From assembly GCA_964413425.1 (NCBI GenBank), contig CAYPST010000012.1, forward strand, positions 1-64,000: DNA of 64,000 nt, read 5' to 3'. Shown one piece after another: positions 18,698-28,272 of the stretch. The position numbers were made by a program, and so were the translations under genes. The notes below the pieces were generated by a model. It did no database searches. It saw only the letters and a list, made by a program, of their open reading frames with translations, and was not told where the DNA came from. This stretch comes from DATFLS01 sp964413425. GTDB taxonomy: Bacteria; Fidelibacterota; JAANXI01. Position 1 is the stretch's first letter. Every line of letters starts with the position of its first letter.

Positions 18698-19972
18698 TTA
18701 TCTCCAGGGACAGCGTTTCTCATTGATGTGCCGCTCAAAATCCGTACGAAAATACTTCAACGCGCTCTGCAGAGGTTCGACTGCACCGGGTGCCAGAGCA
18801 CAGAAGGTATTCCCCGGCCCCAGCCACTTCGAGTGGGCGGCCAGTTTATCAAGATCCTCCATGCGCCCTTCTCCATGTTCGATGGCATGGAGAATTTTTT
18901 CCACCCAGGGCAACCCGTCCCGGCAGGGCGTACACCAGCCGCATGATTCCTGAGCGAAGAAATGTTCCAGGTTCTCAACAAGCGCCACCGGACAGGTTTG
19001 ATCGTCAAGGATGATCATAGTCCCTGTGCCCATCCGGCTTCCGACAGTCATAACTGAACTGTAATCCATGGGAGTATCCAGATGTTCTTCAATCAGGAAA
19101 TCAGTAGAGGCGCCACCAGGAATGAGTCCACGAAACTGCAATCCATCCCGCATTCCGCCGGCATGCTCTTCCAGAATCTCCCGGGCTGTCGTCCCCATGG
19201 GTAATTCCCAGAGTCCGGGATTTTTCACTTTGCCGCTGGCACCATATAATTTTGTACCGCCTTCCGTGGTTCGACTTAAACCTTTATACCATTCGGCTCC
19301 ATTCACTATGATACCCGGCACATTACACAGCGTTTCCACATTCTGGACGATGGTGGGTTTCCCGAACAGACCGCTGGCCTGGGGAAACGGCGGCTTGGCC
19401 CGGGGATTGGCTCGCTTCCCCTCCAGCGCATTGAGTAAACCGGTCTCCTCGCCGCACATATATCGCCCGGCGCTCACATGGATATACATCTCCACACTGT
19501 AATCGGATCCTTGAATGTTTTCTCCCAGATAATTATGCTCGTAGGCCTCTGCAATGGCTTTTTTGAGACGCTGCTGGGACAGTTGATACGCCCAGCGGAT
19601 AAATATATAAATGACATCAGCCTGGATGGCATAAGCCGAAGTAATCATGCTTTCCAGAAATAAATGAGGATTCCCCTCCATTAACAGCCGGTCCTTGAAG
19701 GTGCCGGGTTCCATTTCATCCGCATTGGCCACCAGATATTTGGGACGGAGAGCCTCATCACCCATGGGAACAAAGCTCCATTTTAAACCGGTATTGAATC
19801 CGGCGCCGCCGCGTCCCTTCAGGTTCGCATCTTTCACCAGCTCCTGAATCTCCCGGGGAGTATATTCCTGAAGGGCCTTGGTTACGGACTGGTATCCCCC
19901 GACCTTCTCATATTCCGTCAGACTGAGCGGTTCCTTATCCGGTTGTATATGCTGAGTTAAGGGTTTTTCCAT
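18698..19972 (-). CDS. nuoF: NADH-quinone oxidoreductase subunit F
   Basis: NADH-oxidising subunit with FMN and one [4Fe-4S] cluster, 424 residues. The glycine-rich FMN/NADH region (LKGRGGAGFNTGLKWSF), YVSAGRYMCGEETGLL-like segment and the cluster motif ESCGWCTPCRDG are all present. It sits 9 nt after nuoE, its partner in the electron-input module. Confidence 0.96.
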   Translation of the reverse strand: MEKPLTQHIQPDKEPLSLTEYEKVGGYQSVTKALQEYTPREIQELVKDANLKGRGGAGFNTGLKWSFVPMGDEALRPKYLVANADEMEPGTFKDRLLMEGNPHLFLESMITSAYAIQADVIYIFIRWAYQLSQQRLKKAIAEAYEHNYLGENIQGSDYSVEMYIHVSAGRYMCGEETGLLNALEGKRANPRAKPPFPQASGLFGKPTIVQNVETLCNVPGIIVNGAEWYKGLSRTTEGGTKLYGASGKVKNPGLWELPMGTTAREILEEHAGGMRDGLQFRGLIPGGASTDFLIEEHLDTPMDYSSVMTVGSRMGTGTMIILDDQTCPVALVENLEHFFAQESCGWCTPCRDGLPWVEKILHAIEHGEGRMEDLDKLAAHSKWLGPGNTFCALAPGAVEPLQSALKYFRTDFERHINEKRCPWR

Positions 19973-19981
19973 ACAGATCTC

Positions 19982-20446
19982 TTATGTATACTCCTCCAGA
20001 ATTTTACTGATATCTTCCGGCTCCAAATCGCGATGTAAATCGGTATCAATCATGAGCGCAGGAGCATGATCACAGGTGCCGAGGCACTGGATCGGCAGCA
20101 GGGTGAACTTTCCGTCATCTGTGGTCTCTCCCAGAGTAATGCCTAAAGTTTCCTGAAGGGTTTGCAGAATCTTCTCATATCCTTCAATCCAGCAGCTGAC
20201 GCTGTCACAGATGAAAATCACATGCTCTCCCACCGGCTTCCGGAAAATCAAATTATAGAAGGTGGCGACGCTGTCGACCTCATCGGGCGAAATCTCCAGA
20301 TATTCGGCGATATCTGCCACCCCCTCATCAGAGACCCAGCCTCTGTGCCGCTGCACCGATTTAAGGGCTTCGATACAGGCGGCTTTTTTGTTAGGCATAT
20401 GCCGGATTTCCTGATCGATCTCTCGCTTTTCTTGTTCGCTCAGCAT
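19982..20446 (-). CDS. nuoE: NADH-quinone oxidoreductase subunit E
   Basis: Thioredoxin-fold [2Fe-2S] subunit of the NADH-oxidising module, 154 residues. The cluster cysteines are seen as CDSVSCWIEG and CLGTCDHAPALMID, the expected C-x4-C and C-x3-C pattern. The N-terminal helices (KKAACIEALKSVQRHRGWVSDE) are typical. Encoded between nuoCD and nuoF. Confidence 0.95.
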   Translation of the reverse strand: MLSEQEKREIDQEIRHMPNKKAACIEALKSVQRHRGWVSDEGVADIAEYLEISPDEVDSVATFYNLIFRKPVGEHVIFICDSVSCWIEGYEKILQTLQETLGITLGETTDDGKFTLLPIQCLGTCDHAPALMIDTDLHRDLEPEDISKILEEYT

Positions 20447-20477
20447 TCGTTCAGTTCTCTGTTACCTTCCCTTGTTA

Positions 20478-22226
20478 TCACCTGTCCACGTCCGACAGCA
20501 CATAGTCGATGCTTCCGAGAATTGCCAGCAAATCAGCAACGGTCTCCCCCCGGCTGATATACGGAACCATCTGAATGTGCGGGAAGCTGGGCGTGCGTAT
20601 CCTTGTGCGATAGGAGCGGGTGTTCCCATCGCTTACCAGATAATATCCGTTGTTCCCTTTGGTAGCTTCCACACAGGCAAACGCCTCTCCCGCGGGAATC
20701 ACCGGTCCCCACGTGGTATTGAGAAAATGAGTAATCAGGGTCTCGATATCATGCATAGTCTTTTCTTTCCGCGGCGGGGTCGCCAGCTTGTGATCCGACA
20801 TATAATCCCCCGGGGGCATATTGTCCACACACTGGCGGATAATCCGCAAGCTCTGGCGCATCTCTTCCACACGGACAACCCCACGATCATAACAATCACC
20901 ATTAGTGGCCGTGGGAATATCGAACTCGAATTGGTCGTACATGGAATAGGGCTTCTTCTTCCGCCAGTCCCATTCCAGTCCTGTGGCCCGCAATCCGGGT
21001 CCGGTTACTCCCCATTCAATGGCTTCTTCGGTATTATAAGCGCCGACCCCGACTGTCCGGCCTTTAAAGATGCGGTTTTTCATCACCAGGGTATCGTATT
21101 CCTTCAGCCGCTTTGGCATATAATTCAGGAAATCGCGAATCTGCTCCTCCCAGCCTTCCGGTAAATCCTGTGCCACTCCGCCAATGCGAAACCAGTTGGG
21201 ATGCATGCGATCGCCGGTGATGGCTTCCACAATACTGAAAATCCGCTCCCGGTCATTGAACATATAAAACACCGGTGAGAGCGCTCCGACGTCCTGGGCG
21301 AACGTGCCGTACCACACCAGATGGCTGGCGATACGATACAGTTCTGATAACATGACACGAATGACCTGTGCTCTTTCCGGCACCTCAATGCCGGCCATTT
21401 TTTCAACAGCCATCACATAGGGAAAATTGTTCATGACCCCACCCAGATATTCCACCCGATCCGTATAGGGAATGTACGTGTGCCAGGATTGCCGCTCTCC
21501 CATTTTCTCGGCACCCCGGTGATGGAATCCGATATCCGGGACGGCATCAACGATGTCTTCACCGTCCAGCTGGAGCACAACACGCAACACGCCATGCGTG
21601 CCCGGATGCTGGGGCCCCAGATTCAAAAACATGAAATCGGTATCTTCACTCTGACGCTGCATCCCCCATTCTTCCGGTTTGAACTCCAGTGCCTCCTGTT
21701 CTTCATCCTGCCTGTCATCCGGGAGCGTGAACGGTTCCATTTCAGTCGCCCGGGCGGGATGTTCCTTGCGCAGCGGATGGCCTTTCCAGGTGAAGGGCAT
21801 AATCAACCGTCGTAAATTCGGATGGCCGTTGAAGGTGATCCCGAACATATCCCATGCCTCCCGCTCATACCAGTTGGCATTCTGCCATATTCCGGAGATG
21901 GAATCGATGTCGGGATATTCATCAGTCAGCGGAACCTTCACCCGTAAATCCGCATTGCAGTCAAAGGAAAAAAGATGATAGACGACCGAAAATTGCCCCT
22001 CCGGCTGTCCGTTACGATGCTCCCGGTTCCGCTCGTCAATGGCGGATAAGTCATAGAGCATCTTATACGGCTGGGGGATTTCTTCCTTGAGGTATCGAAG
22101 CACCTCACGTGCCCGATTCTTCGCTATCCAAAAGGTGGGAATACTATCTTGTGTATGCTGAACATGTAAAACACTTTCGCCAAATTTTTCCCGGAGATGG
22201 CTCTGGATCTTCTCGTGATTGCTCAT
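20478..22226 (-). CDS. nuoCD: NADH-quinone oxidoreductase, fused subunits C and D
   Basis: One 582-residue chain joins the 30-kDa subunit (about residues 1-185, with WYEREAWDMFGITFNGHPNLRRL) and the 49-kDa subunit (from about 195, NLGPQHPGTHGVLRVVLQLDGE). The D part builds the quinone site: HPGTHG and the C-terminal GSIDYVLSDVDR are intact. Such fusion is known from E. coli and several other phyla with a similar operon. It is a real fusion, not a missed stop, since the linker is in frame and well formed. Acts at the membrane-proximal end of the peripheral arm. Confidence 0.96.
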   Translation of the reverse strand: MSNHEKIQSHLREKFGESVLHVQHTQDSIPTFWIAKNRAREVLRYLKEEIPQPYKMLYDLSAIDERNREHRNGQPEGQFSVVYHLFSFDCNADLRVKVPLTDEYPDIDSISGIWQNANWYEREAWDMFGITFNGHPNLRRLIMPFTWKGHPLRKEHPARATEMEPFTLPDDRQDEEQEALEFKPEEWGMQRQSEDTDFMFLNLGPQHPGTHGVLRVVLQLDGEDIVDAVPDIGFHHRGAEKMGERQSWHTYIPYTDRVEYLGGVMNNFPYVMAVEKMAGIEVPERAQVIRVMLSELYRIASHLVWYGTFAQDVGALSPVFYMFNDRERIFSIVEAITGDRMHPNWFRIGGVAQDLPEGWEEQIRDFLNYMPKRLKEYDTLVMKNRIFKGRTVGVGAYNTEEAIEWGVTGPGLRATGLEWDWRKKKPYSMYDQFEFDIPTATNGDCYDRGVVRVEEMRQSLRIIRQCVDNMPPGDYMSDHKLATPPRKEKTMHDIETLITHFLNTTWGPVIPAGEAFACVEATKGNNGYYLVSDGNTRSYRTRIRTPSFPHIQMVPYISRGETVADLLAILGSIDYVLSDVDR

Positions 22227-22304
22227 AGAATCAGATTTCTATTTCCGCTGCTTCCGGTGGATATTTGCATGGTCTTTGAACAATGGACAATCTAATGGTG
22301 CTTC

Positions 22305-22949
22305 TTATACGTGATCCGGTGGCCGCAGATCTTTGGCTTGTTGTCTTTCTTCTCGTTTCCGCTCTTTCATCGGTGTCTTTGCAGGTTTCTCAGTTCCCTG
22401 GGGTCCGATAACCCAGCTCAGGGGCCGTTTCTCTCTCCCGACCGCCTGCTGTAAATTGACCAACCCTTCCATGAAGGCTTCGGGTCTCGGCGGGCAACCC
22501 GGCACATACACATCGACTGGTAAAAATTTGTCCACCCCCTGCACCACACTATAAATATCATACATACCACCGGAATTCGAACAGGACCCCATGGAAATCA
22601 CCCACCGGGGTTCCATCATCTGATCGTACAGGCGTCGGATAATGGGAGCCATCTTTCGAAAAACGGTTCCGGCGATCACCAGCACATCCGCCTCCCGGGG
22701 TGTGCCGCGAATCACCTCCGCTCCAAACCGTGCGATATCAAACCGGCTGGTGAGACTGGTAGCCATCTCGACGTAGCAGCACGAAAGCCCGAAGTTAAAA
22801 GGCCACATGGAGTTCTTGCGCCCCCACGCCAACAGATCCTGCAACCGGGAGAATACCAGCGACTTCCGGATGGTCTCCTGAAACGAATCATCCATGATCT
22901 CCGCCGGCTGCCCTGTTTGGCTGTTTGCTTTATTGAGCGTATGCATCAT
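22305..22949 (-). CDS. nuoB: NADH-quinone oxidoreductase subunit B
   Basis: Carries the terminal N2 [4Fe-4S] cluster that reduces quinone. Cluster ligands are visible in GLSCCYVEM (tandem cysteines), GSCSNSGGMYD and VPGCPPRPEAFMEG. At 214 residues it is a little long because of a charged C-terminal tail (KERKREERQQ). It follows nuoA by only 3 nt and leaves a 78-nt gap before nuoCD, the widest inside the operon. Confidence 0.96.
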   Translation of the reverse strand: MMHTLNKANSQTGQPAEIMDDSFQETIRKSLVFSRLQDLLAWGRKNSMWPFNFGLSCCYVEMATSLTSRFDIARFGAEVIRGTPREADVLVIAGTVFRKMAPIIRRLYDQMMEPRWVISMGSCSNSGGMYDIYSVVQGVDKFLPVDVYVPGCPPRPEAFMEGLVNLQQAVGREKRPLSWVIGPQGTEKPAKTPMKERKREERQQAKDLRPPDHV

Positions 22950-22952
22950 CTA

Positions 22953-23354
22953 TCATTCCACTCCTTTTGGTCTCAGATATTGTTTACTTTCCCGTACCCA
23001 ATCCAGGGCGCCCATTCGCCATTCGTAAATGAGTCCGGCGACCAAAATCACGACAAATACAAGCATCACTCCATAGCCAAGCCAGCCCAGCTCCACTCCG
23101 GCAACAGCCCAGGCAAAAATAAAGACCACTTCCAAATCGAAAATGACAAACAGCATAGCGACCAGGTAGAACTTGGCAGAGAAACGCAATCGGGCCGAAT
23201 GGGTCAGGCGGACACCCGATTCGAACGGGTAATCAGTTTCTCGTCCCTTGTGGCGCTGCCCCAGCAGATAAGTGAACCCGAGCAGCAATCCTACAACGAA
23301 AAGAACTCCAAAGAAATAAACAAAAAACGGGATATATGTAACCGAATCACTCAT
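22953..23354 (-). CDS. nuoA: NADH-quinone oxidoreductase subunit A
   Basis: Small three-helix subunit at the quinone chamber (ND3 homologue), 133 residues. The conserved loop YPFESGVRLTHSARLRFSAKFYLVAMLFVIFDLEVVF is present as separate blocks FESG, RFSAKFYL and FDLEVVF. It is the first gene of the 13-gene nuo operon, which runs without a break to nuoN. The promoter must lie between its start and the rpiB terminator near 23570. Confidence 0.95.
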   Translation of the reverse strand: MSDSVTYIPFFVYFFGVLFVVGLLLGFTYLLGQRHKGRETDYPFESGVRLTHSARLRFSAKFYLVAMLFVIFDLEVVFIFAWAVAGVELGWLGYGVMLVFVVILVAGLIYEWRMGALDWVRESKQYLRPKGVE

Positions 23355-23566
23355 ACCTGTATCCGGATCATCTTTCGCTCTTAGTGCTGTCGGTTAACCA
23401 AGTCGCTGTCTTGTGTCTGTCAGTCATAAATATTATCCCAATTCCTGGTTCGTAACTGATACTACTTCCAGTTAGAGTTTCAAAAATATTTAGATTTCTA
23501 TTGAAACACAAACCATATATTCACGATTTTATTTTATGTATCTTCCTCTTATCCCGTCTATTCTGC

Positions 23567-23586
23567 AAAAGCTCTCATTGGAGAGC
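23567..23586 (-). terminator. Intrinsic terminator of rpiB
   Basis: On the minus strand gctctc-caat-gagagc forms a 6-bp hairpin followed by TTTT, about 60 nt beyond the rpiB stop. A second hairpin (tctctgt/acagaga, 23600-23620) stands just before it. It separates rpiB from the nuo operon. Confidence 0.7.
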
Positions 23587-23648
23587 CGGAGCGTAGTTCT
23601 CTCTGTCATAGGCACAGAGAATAATCCCCTTAGGTTTGCGGGTAAGAT

Positions 23649-24086
23649 TCAAGGAGTCACCGCGTCGATTTGTTGGATTCTCCGGAGATGTCTCCCGCCA
23701 TCAAAACGGGTCTGCAACCATATATCCACAATGGACAGCGCCTCTTCAAGGGACATCATCCGCTCCCCCAGTGACAGCATATTGGCGTCATTGTGTTTTC
23801 TGGCCAGTCGGGCGGCCTTTTTATTCCAACATAACGTGCACCGGACCCCGGCCAATCTGTTGGCCACAATGGCCTCTCCATTGCCGGATCCTCCCAGGAC
23901 GATACCACGCTCAACTTCACCCATGGCCACGGCCACGGCGACCGGACGAATGAAAATAGGATAATCTACCTGTTTGGGAGAATCGGTTCCGTAATCGATG
24001 ACTTCATGCCCCTGCGAGACCAATGCCTTTTTAATGGCCTCTTTATATCTAAACCCGGCGTGATCTGAACCGATTCCTATTTTCAT
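23649..24086 (-). CDS. rpiB: Ribose-5-phosphate isomerase B
   Basis: Interconverts ribose-5-phosphate and ribulose-5-phosphate in the pentose phosphate pathway. The 145-residue protein starts IGIGSDHAGFRYKEAI, with the phosphate-binding SDHAG, and has GIVLGGSGNGEAI and GVRCTLCWN in the expected order. The usual GTG-G-catalytic cysteine loop reads GGSGNGEAIVAN, so the catalytic Cys found in some RpiB proteins is replaced; the related LacAB/RpiB enzymes vary here and RCTLCWN supplies other cysteines. It lies 31 nt after trpS and is probably in the same transcript. Confidence 0.9.
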   Translation of the reverse strand: MKIGIGSDHAGFRYKEAIKKALVSQGHEVIDYGTDSPKQVDYPIFIRPVAVAVAMGEVERGIVLGGSGNGEAIVANRLAGVRCTLCWNKKAARLARKHNDANMLSLGERMMSLEEALSIVDIWLQTRFDGGRHLRRIQQIDAVTP

Positions 24087-24117
24087 AGCGCTTTCCCGCC
24101 TTGATCTGATGGAATAT

Positions 24118-25155
24118 TTACTGTTCGGTTCCGGAGATCCACCCCCAAATACCGGACAATCCCATGGCTTGCTTCATCTCCCGGAGGGTTTCCTTTGCCA
24201 GTTCACGAACTCGAACAGTGCCCTGATATATAATCTCCTCAATATATCCATCTTTGTCTTCATAATTTTCGCGCCGGGTCCGCATGGGTTCCAGAAACTC
24301 ATTGATTGCCCGGGCGAGTTTCTTCTTGACCTCCACATCACCCACCTTCCCTTTCCGATACCGGTGTTTCAAGTCCTCGACTTCTTCAATATTCGGATTA
24401 AACGCCTCATGAAAAATAAAAACCGGATTCCCCTCCACCCGGCCGGGAATATCTGCCCGGACACGGTTGGGATCGGTATACATGCTGAATACTTTCTTCT
24501 TTACGGTCTCTTCATCATCCGAAAGAAATATAGCGTTATCCAGGCTCTTGCTCATCTTCGACTTTCCGTCTATACCCACCAGAGTCGGCACATCACCAAT
24601 CAGCGCCTCCGGTATCGGGAGTACTTCTCCGTAATACGAATTAAAACGCCGGGCGATTTCGCGGGCAATTTCCACATGGGATTCGTTATCCCGTCCTATC
24701 GGAACCAGGTGAGCGCGCGGCATCAGGATGTCTGCGGATTGCAGCACCGGATACCCGATAAGGCCAAACGGGACGGCTTCTTCTTCCAGAGAGGCCGCTT
24801 TGGCCATCTCCTTGATACTCGGCAACCGGGAGAGCCGGGGCAAAGTGACCAGCATTTCAAAAATCAAATTCATTTCATAAACTTCATGCACTGCCGATTG
24901 GAGATAGATAGTGGATTTCTCCGGATCAATACCCGCTGCCAGATAATCCAGCACCATTTCTCTGATATTGTCTCTCAGGGAAAGGATATGTTCCTTCTGA
25001 GGCTTCGTGGTCAGCATATGCAAGTCAGCGATAATAAAATAACAGTCATACTCATCCTGCAGTTTTACACGGTTCTTCAATGTGCCGACATAATGGCCCA
25101 GATGCATGCGTCCGGTGGGGCGATCGCCTGTCAAAATCCGCTTACGCTCTGCCAT
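24118..25155 (-). CDS. trpS: Tryptophanyl-tRNA synthetase
   Basis: Charges tRNA-Trp with tryptophan. 345 residues, class I synthetase: the HIGH-type motif reads RMHLGHYVG near residue 20 and the KMSKS loop is SKMSKSLDNAI near residue 195. FIIADLHMLTT and GRDNESHVEIAREIARRFN are family blocks. The start ATG lies inside the last codons of a short upstream frame, and rpiB follows closely. Confidence 0.95.
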   Translation of the reverse strand: MAERKRILTGDRPTGRMHLGHYVGTLKNRVKLQDEYDCYFIIADLHMLTTKPQKEHILSLRDNIREMVLDYLAAGIDPEKSTIYLQSAVHEVYEMNLIFEMLVTLPRLSRLPSIKEMAKAASLEEEAVPFGLIGYPVLQSADILMPRAHLVPIGRDNESHVEIAREIARRFNSYYGEVLPIPEALIGDVPTLVGIDGKSKMSKSLDNAIFLSDDEETVKKKVFSMYTDPNRVRADIPGRVEGNPVFIFHEAFNPNIEEVEDLKHRYRKGKVGDVEVKKKLARAINEFLEPMRTRRENYEDKDGYIEEIIYQGTVRVRELAKETLREMKQAMGLSGIWGWISGTEQ

Positions 25156-25372
25156 ACATCTTCACCTCATATTCCTGTGGTCCAATGGTGTCTCCGCTCG
25201 GAAATTCTCCACTATCTGAATCTCTCAAATTCTCAGCAACGGGAAAAGAGACCAGCTCCGCACTTTTTATATCTTCCTCTTTTTTCTCCATCTCCCCGGC
25301 TCTGACCCCATATTCTTGCCTGATCGTTTCCCCGTGCACCGACCATTTATTTACTTCTAAATTGAAATCCAT
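25142..25372 (-). CDS. Hypothetical acidic protein upstream of trpS
   Basis: A 76-codon frame that overlaps the trpS start by 14 nt. It is rich in Glu, Ser and Gly with no membrane segment and matches no family I know. There is no good ribosome site before its ATG. It may be a genuine short gene coupled to trpS, or just the open leader of trpS. Confidence 0.3.
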   Translation of the reverse strand: MDFNLEVNKWSVHGETIRQEYGVRAGEMEKKEEDIKSAELVSFPVAENLRDSDSGEFPSGDTIGPQEYEVKMYGRA

Positions 25373-25578
25373 AACTTAATACAAAGACCGGGAGGTATCT
25401 ATGAAAAATTCAGTCTCCGGAACCATTCAAGAGACGTTCCATGTGGAAGTTCCCGAACCATTCGGGAGCCGGAGGAGCACCGGAATAATGAAAACAGGGA
25501 GAAATAGTTATCTGACAGCCATTCCTGTATTATTGGAAATGGCATAGCGTTAATATGGGCAGCGGGGAGGAGGATTTT

Positions 25579-26010
25579 CTAACGAACACCACGGATATAA
25601 TCCTTCAGATCCTGCGCCTCTGCTGTGATCTCACGTAATCGCCCCTTGACCACGTCGCCAATCGAAATCAATCCCAGTAATTTTCCTTCGTTCACCACCG
25701 GTAAATGACGAATACGCTTCTCGGTCATTAAAACCATGATCTTGTCGAGATTGGCGTCAGTTTCGCACGTCACAAGATCCGTCGTCATGATATCACCAAC
25801 CTTCATTTCATTCAATCGCTCAGCGTCACTATCGACCGCATGGAGCACATCACGCTCGGTAACAATGCCTTTGAGTTCCTCCCCTTCCAGGACCAGCAGA
25901 GATCCGATATTGTGCTGATTGAGTTTTTTGATCGCATCGAGTAACGAAGTTTCTTCGGTGGTCGTGTATATAGTGGAGCCTTTTTCATGAAGGATGTCAC
26001 TCACCAACAT
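25579..26010 (-). CDS. CBS-domain protein
   Basis: 143-residue protein made of two CBS domains (residues about 8-60 and 74-128), a fold that binds adenine nucleotides and usually regulates a partner. Typical blocks are NIGSLLVLEGEELKGIVTERD and RIRHLPVVNEGKLLGLISIGD. Stand-alone twin-CBS proteins of this size are common and their partners are mostly unknown. It has a good ribosome site (tgaggaggt before the ATG). Flanking genes give no hint of its role. Confidence 0.88.
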   Translation of the reverse strand: MLVSDILHEKGSTIYTTTEETSLLDAIKKLNQHNIGSLLVLEGEELKGIVTERDVLHAVDSDAERLNEMKVGDIMTTDLVTCETDANLDKIMVLMTEKRIRHLPVVNEGKLLGLISIGDVVKGRLREITAEAQDLKDYIRGVR

Positions 26011-26199
26011 TTGAACCTCCTCATTTCAGTTAAATAGTCCAAAAAATGGATATGTAAACGTAATACGGCGGCTAGGTGTAACTCATACTGAACCAGCCAT
26101 GAAATATAATTTCTTTGTGTTCCGCGAGAAGGTCAAGCGGAAATTACACAGCTTTTTCGGACATGGAGGCTGCTTTCCGCCGCAGTATGCGGAAAATTT

Positions 26200-26520
26200 T
26201 CAATCTGCCACCCCTTCGTCAACCACGGTTTCTTCGATGATCTGTTCTTTGATTTGGGTTTCCTCATCAGGCGGTTGCTGTTTCCAGCGTCCCAGCCGGA
26301 ACCAGAAAGCGGTCAGACTCCCCACAATGATAATACTGATAGGAAAAGCCAGCGAAATGGCAGCCACGGCCTCCTCCCCCAACCGCCCCACCCAGTAGGT
26401 ATCGACAATGTTGTAAGCCGTCTGCATCAGGTTCGCCAGAATTAAAGGAACGGCAAGCCTGATAATCGCCGGGAGCAACCGACCGGTGGTGATTTCTTCT
26501 TGTGGCAATTCACGTTTCAA
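26200..26520 (-). pseudogene. MATE efflux transporter with the middle deleted
   Basis: The first 66 residues are the N-terminus of a MATE exporter (AVPLILANLMQTAYNIVDTYWVGRLGEEAVAAISLAFPIS), here written in parts because helices 1 and 2 are clear. The frame then runs directly into what looks like the last helix and tail of the same family (IIIVGSLTAFWFRLGRWKQQ). MATE proteins are about 450 residues; here only 106 remain. The join lies at AFPIS, a string that can occur in both helix 2 and the final helix, so an in-frame deletion between short repeats is the simplest reading. The start codon is TTG. The product cannot transport. Confidence 0.7.
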
Positions 26521-26756
26521 AAGATGAGAAAATAGATGCTCGTCATAAGGAATGCTACAAGAAACTCCGGAGTTGGAAAAACAATCAAATCTCTGCGCCT
26601 AGCAACCCGAGAGTGGCAAGAAAGAAATATATCATACTGCGGCCGCTCCCTATTCTACCGAAAGAATTCCATCCAAACAGCTTTCAGAAGACAGAAGAGC
26701 AGTTTCCAGTTTTTCCCTGCGAACGTCGCGACCCTGGCGTTTTCAAAGCAGACGCA

Positions 26757-27998
26757 TCATATTAAATCAACAATACTTCCGAATTCGGGATCAAAGATGC
26801 GCTTGTAGATCCGGATGGCGTACCGATCGGTCATACCGGCAATATGATCACAGAGCAGCCGGGCTTTCTCCCGTTCGGCGGGAGCCTGTTTGATCTGCCG
26901 GGCTACTTTGGGCGGCAGTAATTCATAGGTATTCTTGCGATGAAGGTACCGATCTGCCAATGCCGTAAACAATGACCTGATGATGCGGCCGCCCTTTGCT
27001 TCCAGCTGCTGGATCTGTGGACTCTGAAAGATCACGTCGAAGGCCAGATCTTTGTACAGCTGGCTTTCCACCTGGAATTCGGTGCCGGGACAGAGTGCAA
27101 AATTGTACCGATGCGACCATCGATAATCGGCGATTTTTTCGACGGAAACCGATTGAATGAATTCACCCACCTTATTTGCCAGGTAGATCTCAAAATCGGC
27201 TTCGGTTACCGTATGTTCGATGAGGTGTTCAATAATCGTGTTTTGCTGTTCGGTTAACCTCCGCGCCCCTGCCCAGTGCTCAATCACACGCTGGGTCAAA
27301 AATCCTGCTTTATATCCATCCAGCAAATCGTTGACCGAGTAAGCAGTGTCATCCGCCCAATCCATGATCTGGCATTCGATGCTTTGCTGTGAGACAGCCG
27401 GTGTATGTTCCCCGTCTGCACTGACATAATCCAGATAGCGCTGTTGATCATTATATAAAAATTTCTGCTTCGGTTCGGGAGTCTCCTGTTCCAGATTTTT
27501 GTATTTCATCACCCCGTCCATGAATGCCCTCGTTGGCTTCATTCCCTGCCTGCCGGCTTCGGCGTCGTAGAATATTTCGGTGAGTATCCGCAGGGTCTGC
27601 GCATTGCCCTCAAAGCCGCCATATTTTGCCATGAGATTATTCAGTACTTTTTCTCCGCCATGCCCGAACGGCGGATGGCCGATGTCATGCGCCAGGGAAA
27701 TGACCTCCACCAACACAGGATCCACATAATACGATTCACGAAAATGCTCACTGTGCTGGTTAACGAAATTCACGATAGATCGGCCAATCTGGGAGACTTC
27801 GATAGAGTGGGTTAGTCGGGTGCGGTAAAAGTCATAGTCGCCGGACATGAAGACCTGGGTTTTGCCCTGCAGCCGGCGAAAGGCGGCACAGTAGATGATC
27901 CGATCCCGATCCCGCTCAAACTCCGTTCGATAGTCTTTGGAGGTACGCCCCTGGTAGGTTTCTCTATCGAATGGAATATAAAAGGAGTTATTCCTCAA
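26757..27998 (-). CDS. dgt: Deoxyguanosinetriphosphate triphosphohydrolase-like protein
   Basis: HD-domain dNTPase that cleaves dNTP to deoxynucleoside and triphosphate and so limits dNTP pools. The 413-residue protein has RRLQGKTQVF at the start, then the metal-binding HD residues in RTRLTHSIEVSQIGRSI and SLAHDIGHPPFGHGGEKVLN, and EWADDTAYSVNDLLDG-like acidic and aspartate motif (MDWADDTAYSVND). The gene is full length. It stands alone, with the MATE remnant downstream. Confidence 0.92.
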   Translation of the reverse strand: MRNNSFYIPFDRETYQGRTSKDYRTEFERDRDRIIYCAAFRRLQGKTQVFMSGDYDFYRTRLTHSIEVSQIGRSIVNFVNQHSEHFRESYYVDPVLVEVISLAHDIGHPPFGHGGEKVLNNLMAKYGGFEGNAQTLRILTEIFYDAEAGRQGMKPTRAFMDGVMKYKNLEQETPEPKQKFLYNDQQRYLDYVSADGEHTPAVSQQSIECQIMDWADDTAYSVNDLLDGYKAGFLTQRVIEHWAGARRLTEQQNTIIEHLIEHTVTEADFEIYLANKVGEFIQSVSVEKIADYRWSHRYNFALCPGTEFQVESQLYKDLAFDVIFQSPQIQQLEAKGGRIIRSLFTALADRYLHRKNTYELLPPKVARQIKQAPAEREKARLLCDHIAGMTDRYAIRIYKRIFDPEFGSIVDLI

Positions 27999-28272
27999 CT
28001 GATTGACTTTACGTTACCATTGAAATTCAGAATTTATTCGAAGCATAACTCTGTTCTGTGATTCGCTGTGCATATAGTATAAATATTCGGTGCGATTTTT
28101 ACACCCTCTAATCCCGAGTATGCTCCTTCTCAGATATTCGGCCTAAAAAATAAGAAGCACCTGAGAGGAATACAGTAAAAAATCCGTTATTCATTCCGGG
28201 AGACTGTAAAATGGCACCAGAGAATCCTCGGGCGGTAAAACAGGGTGGATTTCGTGACGAAGACAGGATTGC

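Noticed and set aside
8721..23354. nuoCD fusion as something new
   Set aside because: The fusion and this operon order are well known from E. coli and other bacteria.
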